A stretch of 30,168 bases of DNA from Chara braunii (GCA_003427395.1 BFEA01000620.1:349801-379968), one strand, 5' to 3'; positions 9,665 through 19,803 are shown, counted from the first letter of the stretch. Numbers and translations are program-made. The notes: a model not told the origin generated them from the sequence alone.

Positions 9665-10690
9665 GTTTAACACCAAGTGTGTGAGACAGTCAAGACAAGA
9701 GTAAGACTAGTGAGAACACCTACACATGAGTAGTGGAACAGCCAAGTATGAATCGGACAACCACCAAATGCATGAACTTGACAAAGTGAGGGTGTGGCTA
9801 GTGAGAACACATGCATGTGAGTAGTGGAGCAACCAAGTAAGTACCGGACAATCACCAAATGCATGAACTTGACAAAGTTAGGGTGTGACTAATCAGAACA
9901 CCTACACATGAGTAGTGGAACAACCAAGTATGAATCGGACAACCACCAAATGCATGAGCTTGACAAAGTGAGGGTGTGGCTAGTGAGAACACCTGCATTT
10001 GAGTAGTGGAGCAGCCAAGTAAGTATCAGACAATCACCAAATGCATGAACTTGACAAAGTGAGGGTGTGACTAATGAAAACACATGCACATGAGTAGTGA
10101 AACAACTAAGTATGAATCAGACAATCACCAAATGCATGGACTTGACAAAGTGAGGGTGTGGCTAGTGAGAACACATGCATGTGAGTAGTGGAACAGCCAA
10201 GTATGAGTCAAACAATCACCAAATGCACGAACTTGACAAAGTGAGGGTGTGGCCAGTGAGAACACATGCATGTGAGTAGTGGAACAACTAAGTATGAATC
10301 GGACAATCACCAAATGCATGACCTTGACAAAGTGAGAGTGCGACAAGTGAGAATACATCCATGTGAGTAGTGAAACAACCAAGTATGAATCAGACAATCA
10401 CTAAATGAATGAACTTGACAAAATGAGGGTGTGACTATTGAGAACACACGCACATGAGTAGCGGAACAGTCAAGTATGAATTGGATAATCACCAAATACA
10501 TGAATTTGCTAAAAGTGAGGGTTTGGCTAGTAAGAACACATGCATGTGAGTAGTGAAACTGCCATGTATGAATCAAACAATCACCAAATGCATGAACTTG
10601 ACAAAGTGAAGGTGTGACTAATGAGAACATATTCACATGAGTAGTGGAACAACCAAGTATGAATCAGACAATTACCAAGTCAGGGATGAG
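9665..10690 (+). repeat. 91-bp satellite array, about 11 units
   Basis: The word CACCAAATGCATGAACTTGA recurs with its CAAATG core at 9765, 9856, 9947, 10038 and onward, a 91-bp period from about 9674 to 10676 with about one net indel. Units also share GAGTAGTGGAACAACCAAGT. Frames open on the minus strand through the array arise because 91 leaves a remainder of one over three and the units lack stops. They are not genes. Confidence 0.93.
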
Positions 10691-11555
10691 TCACACATGT
10701 GAGTGAAACTTGCTCAAACACATGCATGAGGCTCATGTAAGGAACCAAGAATGAAACGAAACATCATCATGTGAGAGATGAGCCACGCATGTGAGTGACT
10801 GTGAAACCGCGCGTTCATTAAACGCGGGTTTTCCGTTCAAAAACTGAACGGAATGCACGTGCGTTCAATGAACGGAACCGAACGTGGAGTTAAATTCCAC
10901 GCAGGAAAAAAAAAAAAAAAAAAAAAAAACCCTCAAAAATTTCCGAAAAACAAATATGTTTTGAAGAAAAATAAAATTAACAACATTTGTCTGAGCATTA
11001 CATCTAAATTCGTTACCAAATTGAAAAAAAAAATAGAAAACAGAAAATAGAATAAAGTAGAAAACAAATTGAAATTAGTGAGCGAGCACGATTTGACACC
11101 GCCATCTTTGGCGATTTTTCATATTTTTCTGCCTCAGCAAAATGATTCCAAAATTGAGAGGCATGTACCTCACATCGTACAAAACTCATAAAAAAACAAT
11201 CAGAAAAAATAAATTACGTTTAGGTATCGAAATGATTTAAAAAAAAACAATAAAAAATAAAAAAAAAATGAACGCCGTTCAATTTTGAACGCGAATTGAA
11301 ATCCGCGTTAAAACGCACATTTGAACGTGAACGCATGTTCACGACGTTCAAACGGTTACACAGGTGAGTGAAACTTGCTCAAACACATGCATGAAGCTCA
11401 TGTAAGCAACCAAGAATGAAATGGAAAATTATCATGTGAGATATGAGCCATACATGTGAGAGAGACTTGCTCAAACACATGCATGAAGCTCATGTGATCA
11501 ACCAAGAATGAAACAGAACATCATCAAGTGAGGGAACTGACCAAAGTAAGTGAAA
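10691..11555 (+). repeat. 92-bp satellite units, split by a transposon
   Basis: The anchor CTTGCTCAAACACATGCATG starts at 10709, 11374 and 11466. The last two are 92 bp apart. Removing the 573-bp insertion plus duplicated target places the second at 10801, exactly 92 bp after the first. Units share AACCAAG.ATGAA.C..AACAT with the 91-bp family to the left, so the two arrays are probably diverged parts of one satellite. Confidence 0.85.
10799..11363. mobile_element. Non-autonomous hAT-like DNA transposon (565 bp)
   Basis: The termini are CTGTGAAACCG (10799-10809) and CGGTTACACAG (11353-11363), an 11-bp terminal inverted repeat with one mismatch. Both sides carry the 8-bp target duplication GTGAGTGA (10791-10798 and 11364-11371). 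Removing the element and one duplication gives CATGTGAGTGAAACTTGCTC, identical to the uninterrupted unit at about 10696-10715. Eight-base duplications and short terminal repeats are typical of hAT elements. Many GAACG/CGTTC words lie near both ends, as expected for transposase-binding sites. A 24-A tract occupies 10906-10929. There is no transposase gene, so movement would need one supplied from elsewhere. Confidence 0.85.
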
Positions 11556-12560
11556 AAAGTCATAAAAGCACTATTGTAATTGAAAATCAAAGTTGCGATT
11601 TGCTCCAAAGTAAGGAAATTGAGAGAAAGCGAGAGAAGAGTGACTCACTCCAATGCTTAAAATCACAAGGTGGGAAGTGGCGATCCATATCGGAGTGAAG
11701 AAATGGACTAAACAAGAGACAAACGTCATCAAAACACTAGATCAAGCGCAAACAAGAGTTGCATTTTGCTCCTAAGTGAGAAAATGAGGAGAAAGTGAGA
11801 GAAGACTGAGTGAAACTCACTCAAATGCATGAAATCACAAGCTGGGAAGTGGAGTTTCACATAGGAGTAAAGAAATGAACTAAACAAGAGACAAACATCA
11901 TCAAAACACTAGATCGAGCACAAACAAGAGATGCGATTTGCTACCAAGTGAGGAAATGAAGAGAAAGTGAGAGAAGAGTGAGTGAAACTCACTCAAATGT
12001 ATGAAATCACTAGCTGGAAACTGACGATTCACATGGGAGTGAAGAAATTGAATAAACAAGAGTGAAAACATCATCAGAACATTAGATTAAGCATAAACAA
12101 GAGTTACGATTTGCTCCTAAGTGAAAAAAATAGAGAGAAAGTGAGAGAAGAGTAAGTGAAACTCACTCAAATGCATGAAATCACAAGGTGGGAAGTGACG
12201 ATTCACATTGGAGTGAAGAAATGGATTAAACAAGAGACAAACATCATCAAAACACTAGATCAAGCATAAACAAAAGTTGCGATTTGCTCCCAAGTGAGGA
12301 AATGTAGAGAAAATGAGAGAAGAGTGAGTAAAACTCATTGAAATGCATGAAATCACAAGGTGGAAAGTGACGATTCACATGGGAGTGAAGAAGTAGACTA
12401 AACAAGAGTGAAAACATCATCAAAACACTAGATCAAGGATAAACAAGAGTTGTGATTTGCTCCTAAGTGAAGAAATGGAAAGAAAGTGAGAGGAGATTAG
12501 TGAAACTCACTCTAATGCATGAAATCACAAGGTGGAAAGTGACGATTCACATGAGAGTAA
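11556..12560 (+). repeat. ~173-bp satellite array, about 6 units
   Basis: The GTTGCGATTTGCTCC anchor (with variants) occurs at about 11595, 11761, 11933, 12106, 12279 and 12452, giving periods of 166, 172, 173, 173 and 173 bp. Units contain AAACTCACTCAAATGCATGA, AATCACAAGGTGGGAAGTG and CATCATCAAAACACTAGATC. Words such as AATGCATGAA and GAGTGAAAC are shared with the 91/92-bp arrays. There is no coding content. Confidence 0.92.
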
Positions 12561-12639
12561 ATAATGGTCCATGGAAAGACCATTACTAGTGAAAACGTTT
12601 TCTACCATCTACTCTAAGCTTTGGAAGGTTCCTAAGGAG

Positions 12640-12775
12640 AGAGAGATGATGAAGAAAGAGAGAAAGAGAATGTAGATGAGAGAACATTGGGGGAGTAAGA
12701 GAAGGCAGAGGAGCGGAGGAAGTTGGAGAAGAAGAGGAAGAAGGAGAAGACGTAGAAGAAGAAGAAGAAGAAGAG
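12640..12775. repeat. Purine-rich (GAA/GAG) tract
   Basis: Nearly all bases are A or G, with GAAGAAGAAG at the right end just before GAGTCTTCTCC. The minus-strand Leu-rich frame here reflects composition only. Confidence 0.85.
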
Positions 12776-12829
12776 TCTTCTCCTTTTCACTCACTTCCTT
12801 AGTATCGTGTAGTTGAAGTGTCACTCTTG

Positions 12830-13279
12830 ATGATGCTTTCTTCTTCGCTTGACAATGACTCCCTTCTTCCTCAAGCGCCTCTTATCCTTCCTCTCTCAAC
12901 CTCTCCCAAGCTATTGCAAGCTTCTTCCACTATGGCTATGAAGTCCTCCTCTCTAGGAGGGCTAATGGGGCTTCTTCTAGCCTCGCCTTCTATGTCGGAT
13001 CACCTCCTTAGGCCAGCCTCACTACCACTACCCTCTAAAGTTCCTCAAACTAGTTCACAGTCTCCTCTAAGCTCTCAAACTGGCAGGGGTTCCCCTCTCC
13101 TCTTTCCAAGTGAGAGAAGTGCTTCTATGAGCTCACTTGGGCAGCATGGACACTCCTCATGCAAATGTGAGTGTGGTAGACTGAATCCTCAGCTTATGAA
13201 GGCTGAAACCAGCACTCCGGGCCTCCCCATGTGCCTTGAGGTGAACCGAGGTACCCCCAAGACAAAAATTCACCAGTAG
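12830..13279 (+). CDS. Doubtful Ser/Leu/Pro-rich hypothetical protein
   Basis: An ATG at 12830 (next to another at 12833) opens about 149 codons to a stop at 13277-13279. The frame extends only a few codons upstream without another ATG. The product is rich in Ser, Leu and Pro with a Cys pair in SSCKCECGR near its end. I recognise no domain. The surrounding DNA is C/T-rich, which by itself favours Ser/Leu/Pro, and it is embedded in repeats. It may be a chance frame, or part of a decayed transposable element. I would not treat it as a gene without transcript evidence. Confidence 0.2.
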   Translation: MMLSSSLDNDSLLPQAPLILPLSTSPKLLQASSTMAMKSSSLGGLMGLLLASPSMSDHLLRPASLPLPSKVPQTSSQSPLSSQTGRGSPLLFPSERSASMSSLGQHGHSSCKCECGRLNPQLMKAETSTPGLPMCLEVNRGTPKTKIHQ

Positions 13280-13323
13280 GCCCTTTCGGGGGTACATGGA
13301 CCTTATTTTGGTCAAGTACATGC

Positions 13324-13356
13324 AATCCGAGTAGTTGGTACCAACTCGGATTGCCT
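13324..13356. repeat. Hairpin with nested palindrome
   Basis: GCAATCCGAGT pairs exactly with ACTCGGATTGC across 11 bases, and the segment between and overlapping them, AGTTGGTACCAACT, is itself a perfect palindrome. The stem shares the (A/G)TCCG...CGGA(T/C) theme of the hairpins found through to 16125. Confidence 0.8.
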
Positions 13357-13879
13357 CTTGGCCTTCTTCAGTCTCTATTTCATTTTCAAAATGTTGCCCC
13401 CTTGAGTTATAAAGCCCAAGGGGTAGCCCCACTTGAGAGAAAAAAACCTAGTGAACCTTTTTTTCGGTTTTTTCAGATCTAACCCATTTTTGGTAGGCCG
13501 AGGTATTTTCTCATACCTCGGTGCTATCTCAGCGTTGGATCTGGCTGAGATCCAAGGCCAACAATATTCTGTGTCACCCCCAAGTAGTCCTTGCTTCAAA
13601 TTTGAGCCTCTAAGCTCACTTTTTCAATTTTTGGTGCATCTGGCCATTCGTTTGGGTCAAATAAACAATTTCGTTATTTTGTCTCTTTTGTTTATTTTTA
13701 TTTTGGACTGCTTACTTATTCCGGAGTTGTCCATTTGGGTAGGCCTCATAAAAAATGACTATATTCCCTCCTCTACGGATCTAAATCTCAGATCCATGGC
13801 CCAAAAGAAAACCGGTCATCTTTCATTTTCATTTCTCTCATTTTTGTTTTTTTCAATTCAGATATTGTAGAGATAATGC

Positions 13880-14935
13880 CCCAAAGACTTTATCTCTGCA
13901 ATCCGGATTGCCCTCCTTGAATCTTGGAGGGATGAGGTCACAGTAGGGACCTAACAGTCCCTACTGTGCCAGTCCCAACTGACCGGCACATTCTCCTCCA
14001 TCCTTTTCTTCCCTTTTGTCTCATTCTCCCTCCATTTTCTCCCTTTTTATTTTATTTTTTTCTTTTATTTCTTATGTGACAAGTGTCAAGTGGCTGTTGA
14101 GTCTTTTTCTAGATCATGATTTTCATCCATGGCCGGATCAAACTCAACAGTTGACCGTTATATCTTGGATTACAATAATGAAGCCCCCACACTCAAGGGG
14201 GCTTCATTTTGCCTCCGTTAGCCTCAACTTTGACCCCCTTTTGCTCCGATTTTCTTTTGACAGTTTTTTTTATAATGTTAAGTCCCTCGGGGCTCTATTT
14301 TAAAATGCCTAACTAGTCCGAGATACCCCGGACTGCTGGGCAACCCTTCCACCATCATTATTTTGCTTTCTTTTATTTCACGGCTCTCCCACTTGATTTC
14401 ACTAGTGTTCGGACTAGTGGTGCTTATTATTTTTAACCATCTAGATCTTTGATCTAGACGGTGCCGTTTGCTTTGCATGATCATTACTTACGTTGGCTCA
14501 TGGTTCTCTCGGGACATCTCAGGTCCCCGCCACTTTCCTCCGTACTAGTTCCATTTTTCTGTCCCGTCGGTAGTCCCGCCGGCGCATGTCCTATTTTCGG
14601 CTATTTTTTTTTGGGCCTATTTAATCCCCGGCATCGTCCCGGATGTTGTCCCATTTTTATTTTGGAACCTCCTCGCCCTTGTAAGTTCCAATATCCCCTC
14701 CTCGAGTGCCCTATGTGTGCCGATTATTCCTAACCGCGAGATTTCATCTGATGGTTGTCGTTTACCGTCTCTATTTGCCTCATGCCGAAATCACTCTTTC
14801 CTAGCACTTTGTGCTTGTCATGGCTCATTTTTCCCTTGGCCTAAGCATCCTTATGCAGCCCATTATTTCCCGGACTGCAACTGTGGCCATTTTCATAGTC
14901 CCACAGATCCACAATTTGCCCCAAACTGAAAGAAA
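13880..14935. repeat. Hairpin-rich repeat, copy 1
   Basis: No gene was recognised. The segment contains a series of short perfect hairpins: GCAATCCGGATTGC near 13888; CAGTAGGGAC/GTCCCTACTG near 13941-13966; AATGAAGCCCCC/GGGGGCTTCATT at 14177-14208; AGTCCG/CGGACT near 14317; CACTAGT/ACTAGTG near 14400; and TCTAGATC/GATCTAGA near 14443. The order and flanking words match those in 15386-16280. An old transposable element or satellite-like duplication is likely. Confidence 0.6.
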
Positions 14936-15385
14936 ATGAAATGCTCAATTTTCAAGTGCATCCGGGATCAATATTGGCTCCGGATGCCTCTAAAACATTA
15001 GTTTTCTCTTCCACATGCAGTCCGTTGTAACTCGGACTATAATGAGGGTTAATTTTGTAGCCCCATTGCCCCACAACTAGCCCAAAACTGAAGGAAAAAG
15101 AAACACCAAACTTTCAAGTGCATCCGGGCTCAATATTGGCTCCGGATGAACCTAAAACATGTGTTTCTCTTCCCCCATGCAATCCGTTGTATCTCGGTTG
15201 CATGGAGCCTTGATTTTTTTTTTTTCTCTGCAAAATCAAGAGAAAATCAATGTTATTTACAACCGCCATATTCCAGAATGTATCTGGTTACGAATGCATC
15301 TCCCCAAGTGACCGTTTTTTACAGTTAAGGTCTTTTTTATTTTTTTATTTTTATTATTATTATTATTTTTTTCATCCTTTTTTAG
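14936..15385. repeat. Hairpin-repeat fragments with AT-rich spacer
   Basis: Two related segments, about 14940-15060 and 15063-15230, share AAGTGCATCCGGG.TCAATATTGG and a (G)CA(G/A)TCCGTTGTA(A/T)CTCGG word. They look like a tandem pair from the same family as the flanking hairpin-rich repeats. A run of ATT trinucleotides occurs at about 15350-15366. No gene was seen. Confidence 0.55.
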
Positions 15386-15392
15386 ACAGTAG

Positions 15393-15803
15393 GGACAAGA
15401 CAGTCCCTACTTGTGGCATTCCCTACCGATGACCAACTCACTCACTCCCTCTCACTCGTTTTGTCTTATGCTCCCACATTTTTCTTTTCTTTTCTTTCTT
15501 TTTCTAGCAAGTCAAGTGTCAAGTGGCCATTAAGGCCCTTTTCTAGGCCCTTCCTCTTAGTTTGACCCTCCCTATGCCCTGTCTCTTATACACATCTAGA
15601 TGTGTATAAGAGACAGGGACAAGACAGTCCCTACTTGTGGCATTCCCTACCGATGACCAACTCACTCACTCCCTCTCACTCGTTTTGTCTTATGCTCCCA
15701 CATTTTTCTTTTCTTTTCTTTCTTTTTCTAGCAAGTCAAGTGTCAAGTGGCCATTAAGGCCCTTTTCTAGGCCCTTCCTCTTAGTTTGACCCTCCCTATG
15801 CCC
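15393..15803. repeat. Exact 187-bp direct duplication around an adapter
   Basis: 15393-15579 and 15617-15803 appear identical throughout, offset by 224 bp. This contrasts with the strong divergence of all natural repeats nearby. The 38-bp spacer is sequencing-library sequence. I regard the second copy as an assembly error, not biology. The true locus is probably 224 bp shorter. Confidence 0.9.
15579..15616. other. Tn5 mosaic-end pair: Nextera mate-pair junction adapter
   Basis: CTGTCTCTTATACACATCT (15579-15597) is followed immediately by its reverse complement AGATGTGTATAAGAGACAG (15598-15616). The 19-bp word is the hyperactive Tn5 mosaic end. Two of them head to head form the circularisation junction of Nextera mate-pair libraries. 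A perfect 38-bp palindrome of this exact sequence is not expected in an algal or plant genome. It is library contamination left in the assembly. Confidence 0.97.
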
Positions 15804-16369
15804 ATGGTGCAGTCCGTTATATCTCGGACTGCAATAATGACTTTCTCATGCCCATGGAAGCTTCATGTTACCTCTATTTCTCTCAAAAAGTAGCCCTTCC
15901 TACTCCGATTTTCTCCCGGAGGCCTAACTTTCACATGAAGTCTCTTTTGACTCCATTTTTTTTAGTGAGGTTGATCCGAGATTTTTCGGATTGCTTTCAT
16001 GCCTCCCTTTTCATATTTTTTTTACTGTTTTTTATTTTCCTTTTGACCTTCCCGTTTGCTACCACTCATGTTTGCATTAGTGATGCTAATATTTTTTGCC
16101 GTCAAAATATCGATCTTGACGGTGCATCTTGTTTTAATTGTTCTTCTCTCATGTCGCTTCATCGTTTCTCTTGAGACCTTCTTATGTCCCCGCTACTTTT
16201 CCCGTTGGTGGTCCCCAACACTTTGGTCCGTCGATGACCCCCGACACTTTGTATTGTTCCTTTGTCGGGGTCTCTTATAGTCTCCGCTCCTTAGGGCGGG
16301 GAGGGGTGTGTGAGGAATGGGGTCAAGTTCTTTTTTTTTGGATTTCCTTCAGGCTTCTCTCATTTCATT

Positions 16370-16745
16370 CTGGACATCTTGCCAGACCTTTCTCAAGTCC
16401 AAACTCAATCAATTCATTCATCACCCTTAGAACACGAAGTCCTCTTTCGGCTCCTTTCATCATCCTTAGAACATCAAGCCTCCTTTCGGCTTCTCTCGTC
16501 TCATTCATCACTCTTAGTACATCAAGTTTTTCGTCTCATTCATCACCCTTAGAACATAAAGCCTTCTCTCGTCTCATTCATCACCCTAAGAACATCAAAC
16601 CTTCTTTTGTCTCATTCATCACCCTTAGAACGTTAAGGCTTCTCTTGTCCCATTCATCACTCTTAGAACATCAAGCCTCCTTTCGGTTTTTTTCGTCTCA
16701 TTCATCACCCGTAGTACATCAAGTTTTTCGTCTCCCGTCTTTTGC
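16370..16745 (+). repeat. ~40-bp degenerate tandem repeat
   Basis: CTCATTCATCACCCTTAGAA with a following ACATCAAGCCT...TCGT recurs about eight times at intervals of roughly 39-46 bp. The irregular spacing and substitutions suggest an old minisatellite. The long plus-strand frame across it is an accident of repeats lacking stops. Confidence 0.8.
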
Positions 16746-16919
16746 AGCCCATTCTTCTCCCTCGAGCCTTGTCATCCCTAATGCCCTCGACGGATCCGCC
16801 TTTCGTCCCATGCCGATCATGTCCCCTTTCCGACGTTTATCTCCCTCCGCCCCTCTTATGATCGGCTCTCTGGTTCGTGCAATCCATGCTTCTTACGATC
16901 ATTTTTCTCGATCTCATGC

Positions 16920-17345
16920 TCATATATTTCTTTCTGGTCATTTTATCAGGTCTTTCTCAAGTCCTAGCTCTATCCATTTCACGTGCATCTTTTCCTTGTC
17001 AGACCTTTCTCAAATCTCAATCAATTACACATGCATCTTTTTCTGGACACCTTGCCAGACCTTTCTCAAGCTCAAACTCAATCAATTTTACATGCATTTC
17101 TCTTCTGGACATCTTGCCAGACCTTTCTCAAACCCAAGCTCAATCAATTATGCATTTGACTTCTGGACATCTTGCCAGACCTTTCTCAAGTCCAAACTCA
17201 ATCAATTTTACATGCAAATTTTCTGGACGTCTTACCAGACCTTTCTCAAGCCCAAGCTCAATCAATTTCACATTCATTTAACTTCTGGACGTCTTGCCAG
17301 ACCTTTCTCAAACCCAAACTCAATCAATTTCACATGCATTTCTCT
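16920..17345 (+). repeat. ~60-bp tandem repeat
   Basis: TCTGGACATCTTGCCAGACC followed by TTTCTCAAGTCCAAACTCAA and TCAATTTCACATGCATTT is repeated about seven times with a period of 59-61 bp. One similar unit occurs separately at about 16370-16412, linking this array with the ~40-bp array next to it. Confidence 0.88.
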
Positions 17346-17934
17346 TGAACTTACGGTAACCTTATCCTTTTGACCGCTGTTCTCCTTATTGCATGTTTTT
17401 TCATCAGTAGATTGCACGTCTTCCTTATATTCAAAATGTGATGTCCCCATCACCCGACAGGTTCTCACTCGGAGGTACGGAACCTTGCCCCACCAACTGA
17501 GTCAAGAATGTCTGCCCACCTGTTCCTAGAAGGAAGGGTGATCGGTCACTCCTCAGCAGGCAACACCTTATTCTTCTACTTAGTCCAACCTTTTGCTATT
17601 ACGAGACGGGTGTCATTATTGAGGTACCGCCTCACTTCTGGCAGGTAGGTCTAGTCCAAGCCTCCCAGGACCCCGTCTTTCCGTAAAGACATCTCCCACG
17701 AACCGTTCTTCCCTAGTGGTATTTTCTTGGATCCGGCCTCTTCCTTTCAAGAGAATTGAGACTCTCTATTAGTCTGCGAGTGCAGTTACGAAGACATCGC
17801 GGTTCATCGCGGAACGGTTGTAATGATCCGGCAGGGCGGTGTCAATGTCCTGTGGTGGACGCGAACTCCACCCGATACATCGCCTGACCCCTCCTCTGGA
17901 CAATGTTGCTCAATTTAATGCGAGCAGCCTTCAA
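17346..17934. other. Unassigned DNA, LTR- or UTR-like composition
   Basis: No domain, RNA gene or repeat was recognised. Reading frames are short on both strands. It is GC-balanced and free of simple repeats, unlike both flanks, and could be part of a long terminal repeat or untranslated region. No matching second copy was found in the window. Confidence 0.3.
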
Positions 17935-18452
17935 CAAAAATTTTTTTCAGAATTAAATAATCATTCTAGAGTAAAATTACATTCTAAATTTCAAATTTTT
18001 ATTCCATCTTAGAAAATGTCATTCCAATTTTAAAATTTTTCATCTTACTTGAAAACTTTTCGTCCAAGAATGGGGTATCTCTTCTTATTTGAAATGCATG
18101 CAAGAGATGGAATGAAAGTCTGGATGAGTTCATGAAATATTTTAATTTGACTGTCATTCTAAGTAAGGATTTATAGTCATAAATAGGTTAATCCAACGTA
18201 AATTAGAAGATATTTGTTGTAATAGAATGAAATCCTAATTAAAATATTTCATAAACTCGTCCAGACTTTCATTCCACTTTGAACAAATAGATGTAGTTGG
18301 AAGAGAAAACTCATATTTAGACGAAAACTTATCAAATTAAATTGAAAATTTTAGAATTGGACGAACATTGCAATGATCATTTATAAATATGAAGGAGTTT
18401 ATTTTTATGGAATGTCTTTTTAACTTTTATTTCTCGTGGGAATTTTTCTGTT
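17935..18452. mobile_element. Foldback / MITE-like inverted-repeat element
   Basis: A 35-bp arm at 18109-18143 (GGAATGAAAGTCTGGATGAG and on) matches the reverse complement of 18241-18275 at 33 of 35 positions. Outside it, about 100 bp on each side still align as diverged inverted repeats (GTTTTCGTC, CCAATTCTAAAATTTT and similar words). Inside, pairing continues with gaps nearly to the centre. The whole is AT-rich and non-coding, typical of a MITE. Outer ends are uncertain and no target duplication is clear. Confidence 0.65.
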
Positions 18453-18964
18453 GTTGGTCTATCCCAAGCGGCCACGCTGACCCTCTACGGTATGACGTGT
18501 GGTTGGGAAGAGCAAATAAGACTAGCAAAAGAATGGTACCTCACCCATTTGGTTTCATACCCTTGACGTTTAGGTTTTCAACATGAGATGCAGTTTGAAC
18601 TCCCCGACTAGAGTTCGTTGTCGGAGTTAGTTCCGGATGACTAACATCAGCCAAAAAGAAGGATGCCTTGGTCCTTTAACCCTTATTCTCCCTTATGAGG
18701 AACATGTCGCGCTGAGACTTTTCCCTTGAAGGGTAGAAGTCTCGGGGTCGCGGTGCATGCACCGGTATCCCCCTCCTGCTGAGGTCTGAGACTAGAAAAA
18801 AAACGAAATCATTCTAATGTTATTTCCATGTCTTTTCCAATTCGTCTATGACCCCCGATATGCAATTTCCAATCCTCAAGCAATTCCCAATGCAAACTCT
18901 AGATCTTTCATGCTCAATCCATCTCACTCAGCCATGCAAGGGGACCCTAGTAACAATTCTCAAA
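18453..18964. other. Unassigned DNA
   Basis: No reading frame longer than about 75 codons and no recognisable motif on either strand. It begins near TGTTGGTCTATCCCAAGCGG, which would suit an LTR start, but no partner was found. Confidence 0.3.
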
Positions 18965-19115
18965 ATGACCCTCATCAGGGGTCATTTTTTTCCATTTCCG
19001 GTCGAACAACCTTATCAGGGTCATTCTTATCCATTCCAGTCGAATGACCTTGTTAGGGTCGTCCTTACTCATTTCAATTGAACGGCCTTGTTAGGGTCGT
19101 CCTTATCCATTCCAA
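18965..19115 (+). repeat. 38-bp minisatellite, about 4 units
   Basis: The CCTTGTTAGGGTC core occurs at 19010, 19048 and 19086, exactly 38 bp apart, with a diverged unit at about 18970. Each is followed by GTCCTTATCCATTCCA or a close variant. Confidence 0.85.
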
Positions 19116-19803
19116 TGTTAGCGCCCGAGGGGGTGAGCCTCGAGGACACGGATCCCATCATTGTCTAAGGGGTTAGAAGGTGACCATCTTTTACAGTTTT
19201 TTGCACGCGATATCTCTTATCCTCTCTCAATACCATTTGTTGTTCCTCATGCATACACCTAGCTTAGCATCTGGTGCTTGAGTTGAGGCTTGCAACCTCA
19301 AGCAGTACTTAACCCACCCGACCGTTCAACCATAGCGAAGGGGTAAGGGCATCCTTTCTGTTTTCACTCTTTCTGACTTTTCAGGCTCCCTGCTAGTTTT
19401 GACTCATTCATGACACGGTTCAATTAGGCTCCTAGGGAAGAGGGAATCTCACGCTTCTTTACCCATAGGTCCCATAACCTCTCTTATACTCGACCGACAC
19501 TCAACGTCTTGCTGTGCTCGTCAATCCGAATTCATAGTTTCTTTCCCAAGGTGCAATCTCCGTTTCATCCAAAGCTCACATACAATCATCCCAACCAGTC
19601 TCGTCCCCATATTCCCTTGTTTTGTACCTAGTTTTTCAAAGGTAGCTCATTCCAGGAAGTAGCTTCCAACTACTGTTTTCTAACTCATTGTGGCATAGTT
19701 CTTGCTAGTCCTTGTACCACTCATTCCTAGCACGCTTACTCATACTATCCAAACTTTATCACTTCAATATTGCAAACAGAAAAACACAATTTTTTTTCAA
19801 TGC
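19116..19803 (-). other. Unassigned DNA; possible continuation of the decayed minus-strand coding region
   Basis: Minus-strand translations between about 19640 and 19440 give fragments such as EYGDETGWDDCM and VSVEYKRGYGTYG broken by frequent stops. They read more like decayed protein than random sequence and lie just downstream of the gag-like pseudogene at 19804-20993. I cannot assign a family. The part below about 19400 shows nothing. Confidence 0.25.

Larger units (their letters stand above)
15386..16280. repeat. Hairpin-rich repeat, copy 2 (contains assembly artefact)
   Basis: This copy repeats the order seen at 13880-14600: GTAGGGAC..GTCCCTAC, GCAGTCCG/CGGACTGC at about 15806-15830, the GATCCGAGATTTTTCGGATTG hairpin near 15975, a CCGTCAA/TTGACGG hairpin near 16099-16122, and GTCCCCGCTAC. 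Several stems differ in sequence from copy 1 but still pair. The adapter and 187-bp duplication described separately lie inside and should be removed before measuring divergence. Confidence 0.6.

Noticed and set aside
9667-10636. Series of minus-strand frames with repeated peptides
   Set aside because: They are translations of the 91-bp satellite, whose units lack stops in some frames.
7983-12560. CRISPR-like arrays
   Set aside because: The repeats are contiguous tandem units of 53, 91, 92 and 173 bp with no unique spacers and no cas genes, in a eukaryotic context.
13433-14929. Several 70-145-codon frames on both strands
   Set aside because: They overlap one another, lack motifs, and lie within the hairpin-rich repeat.
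15579-15616. Natural Tn5-like insertion sequence end
   Set aside because: Only two mosaic ends head to head are present, with no transposon body, and the flanks are duplicated exactly as in mate-pair junction misassembly.
16138-17373. 411-codon open plus-strand frame
   Set aside because: It runs through two unrelated tandem repeat arrays, has no domain, and its Ser/His/Phe-rich composition follows the CT-rich DNA.
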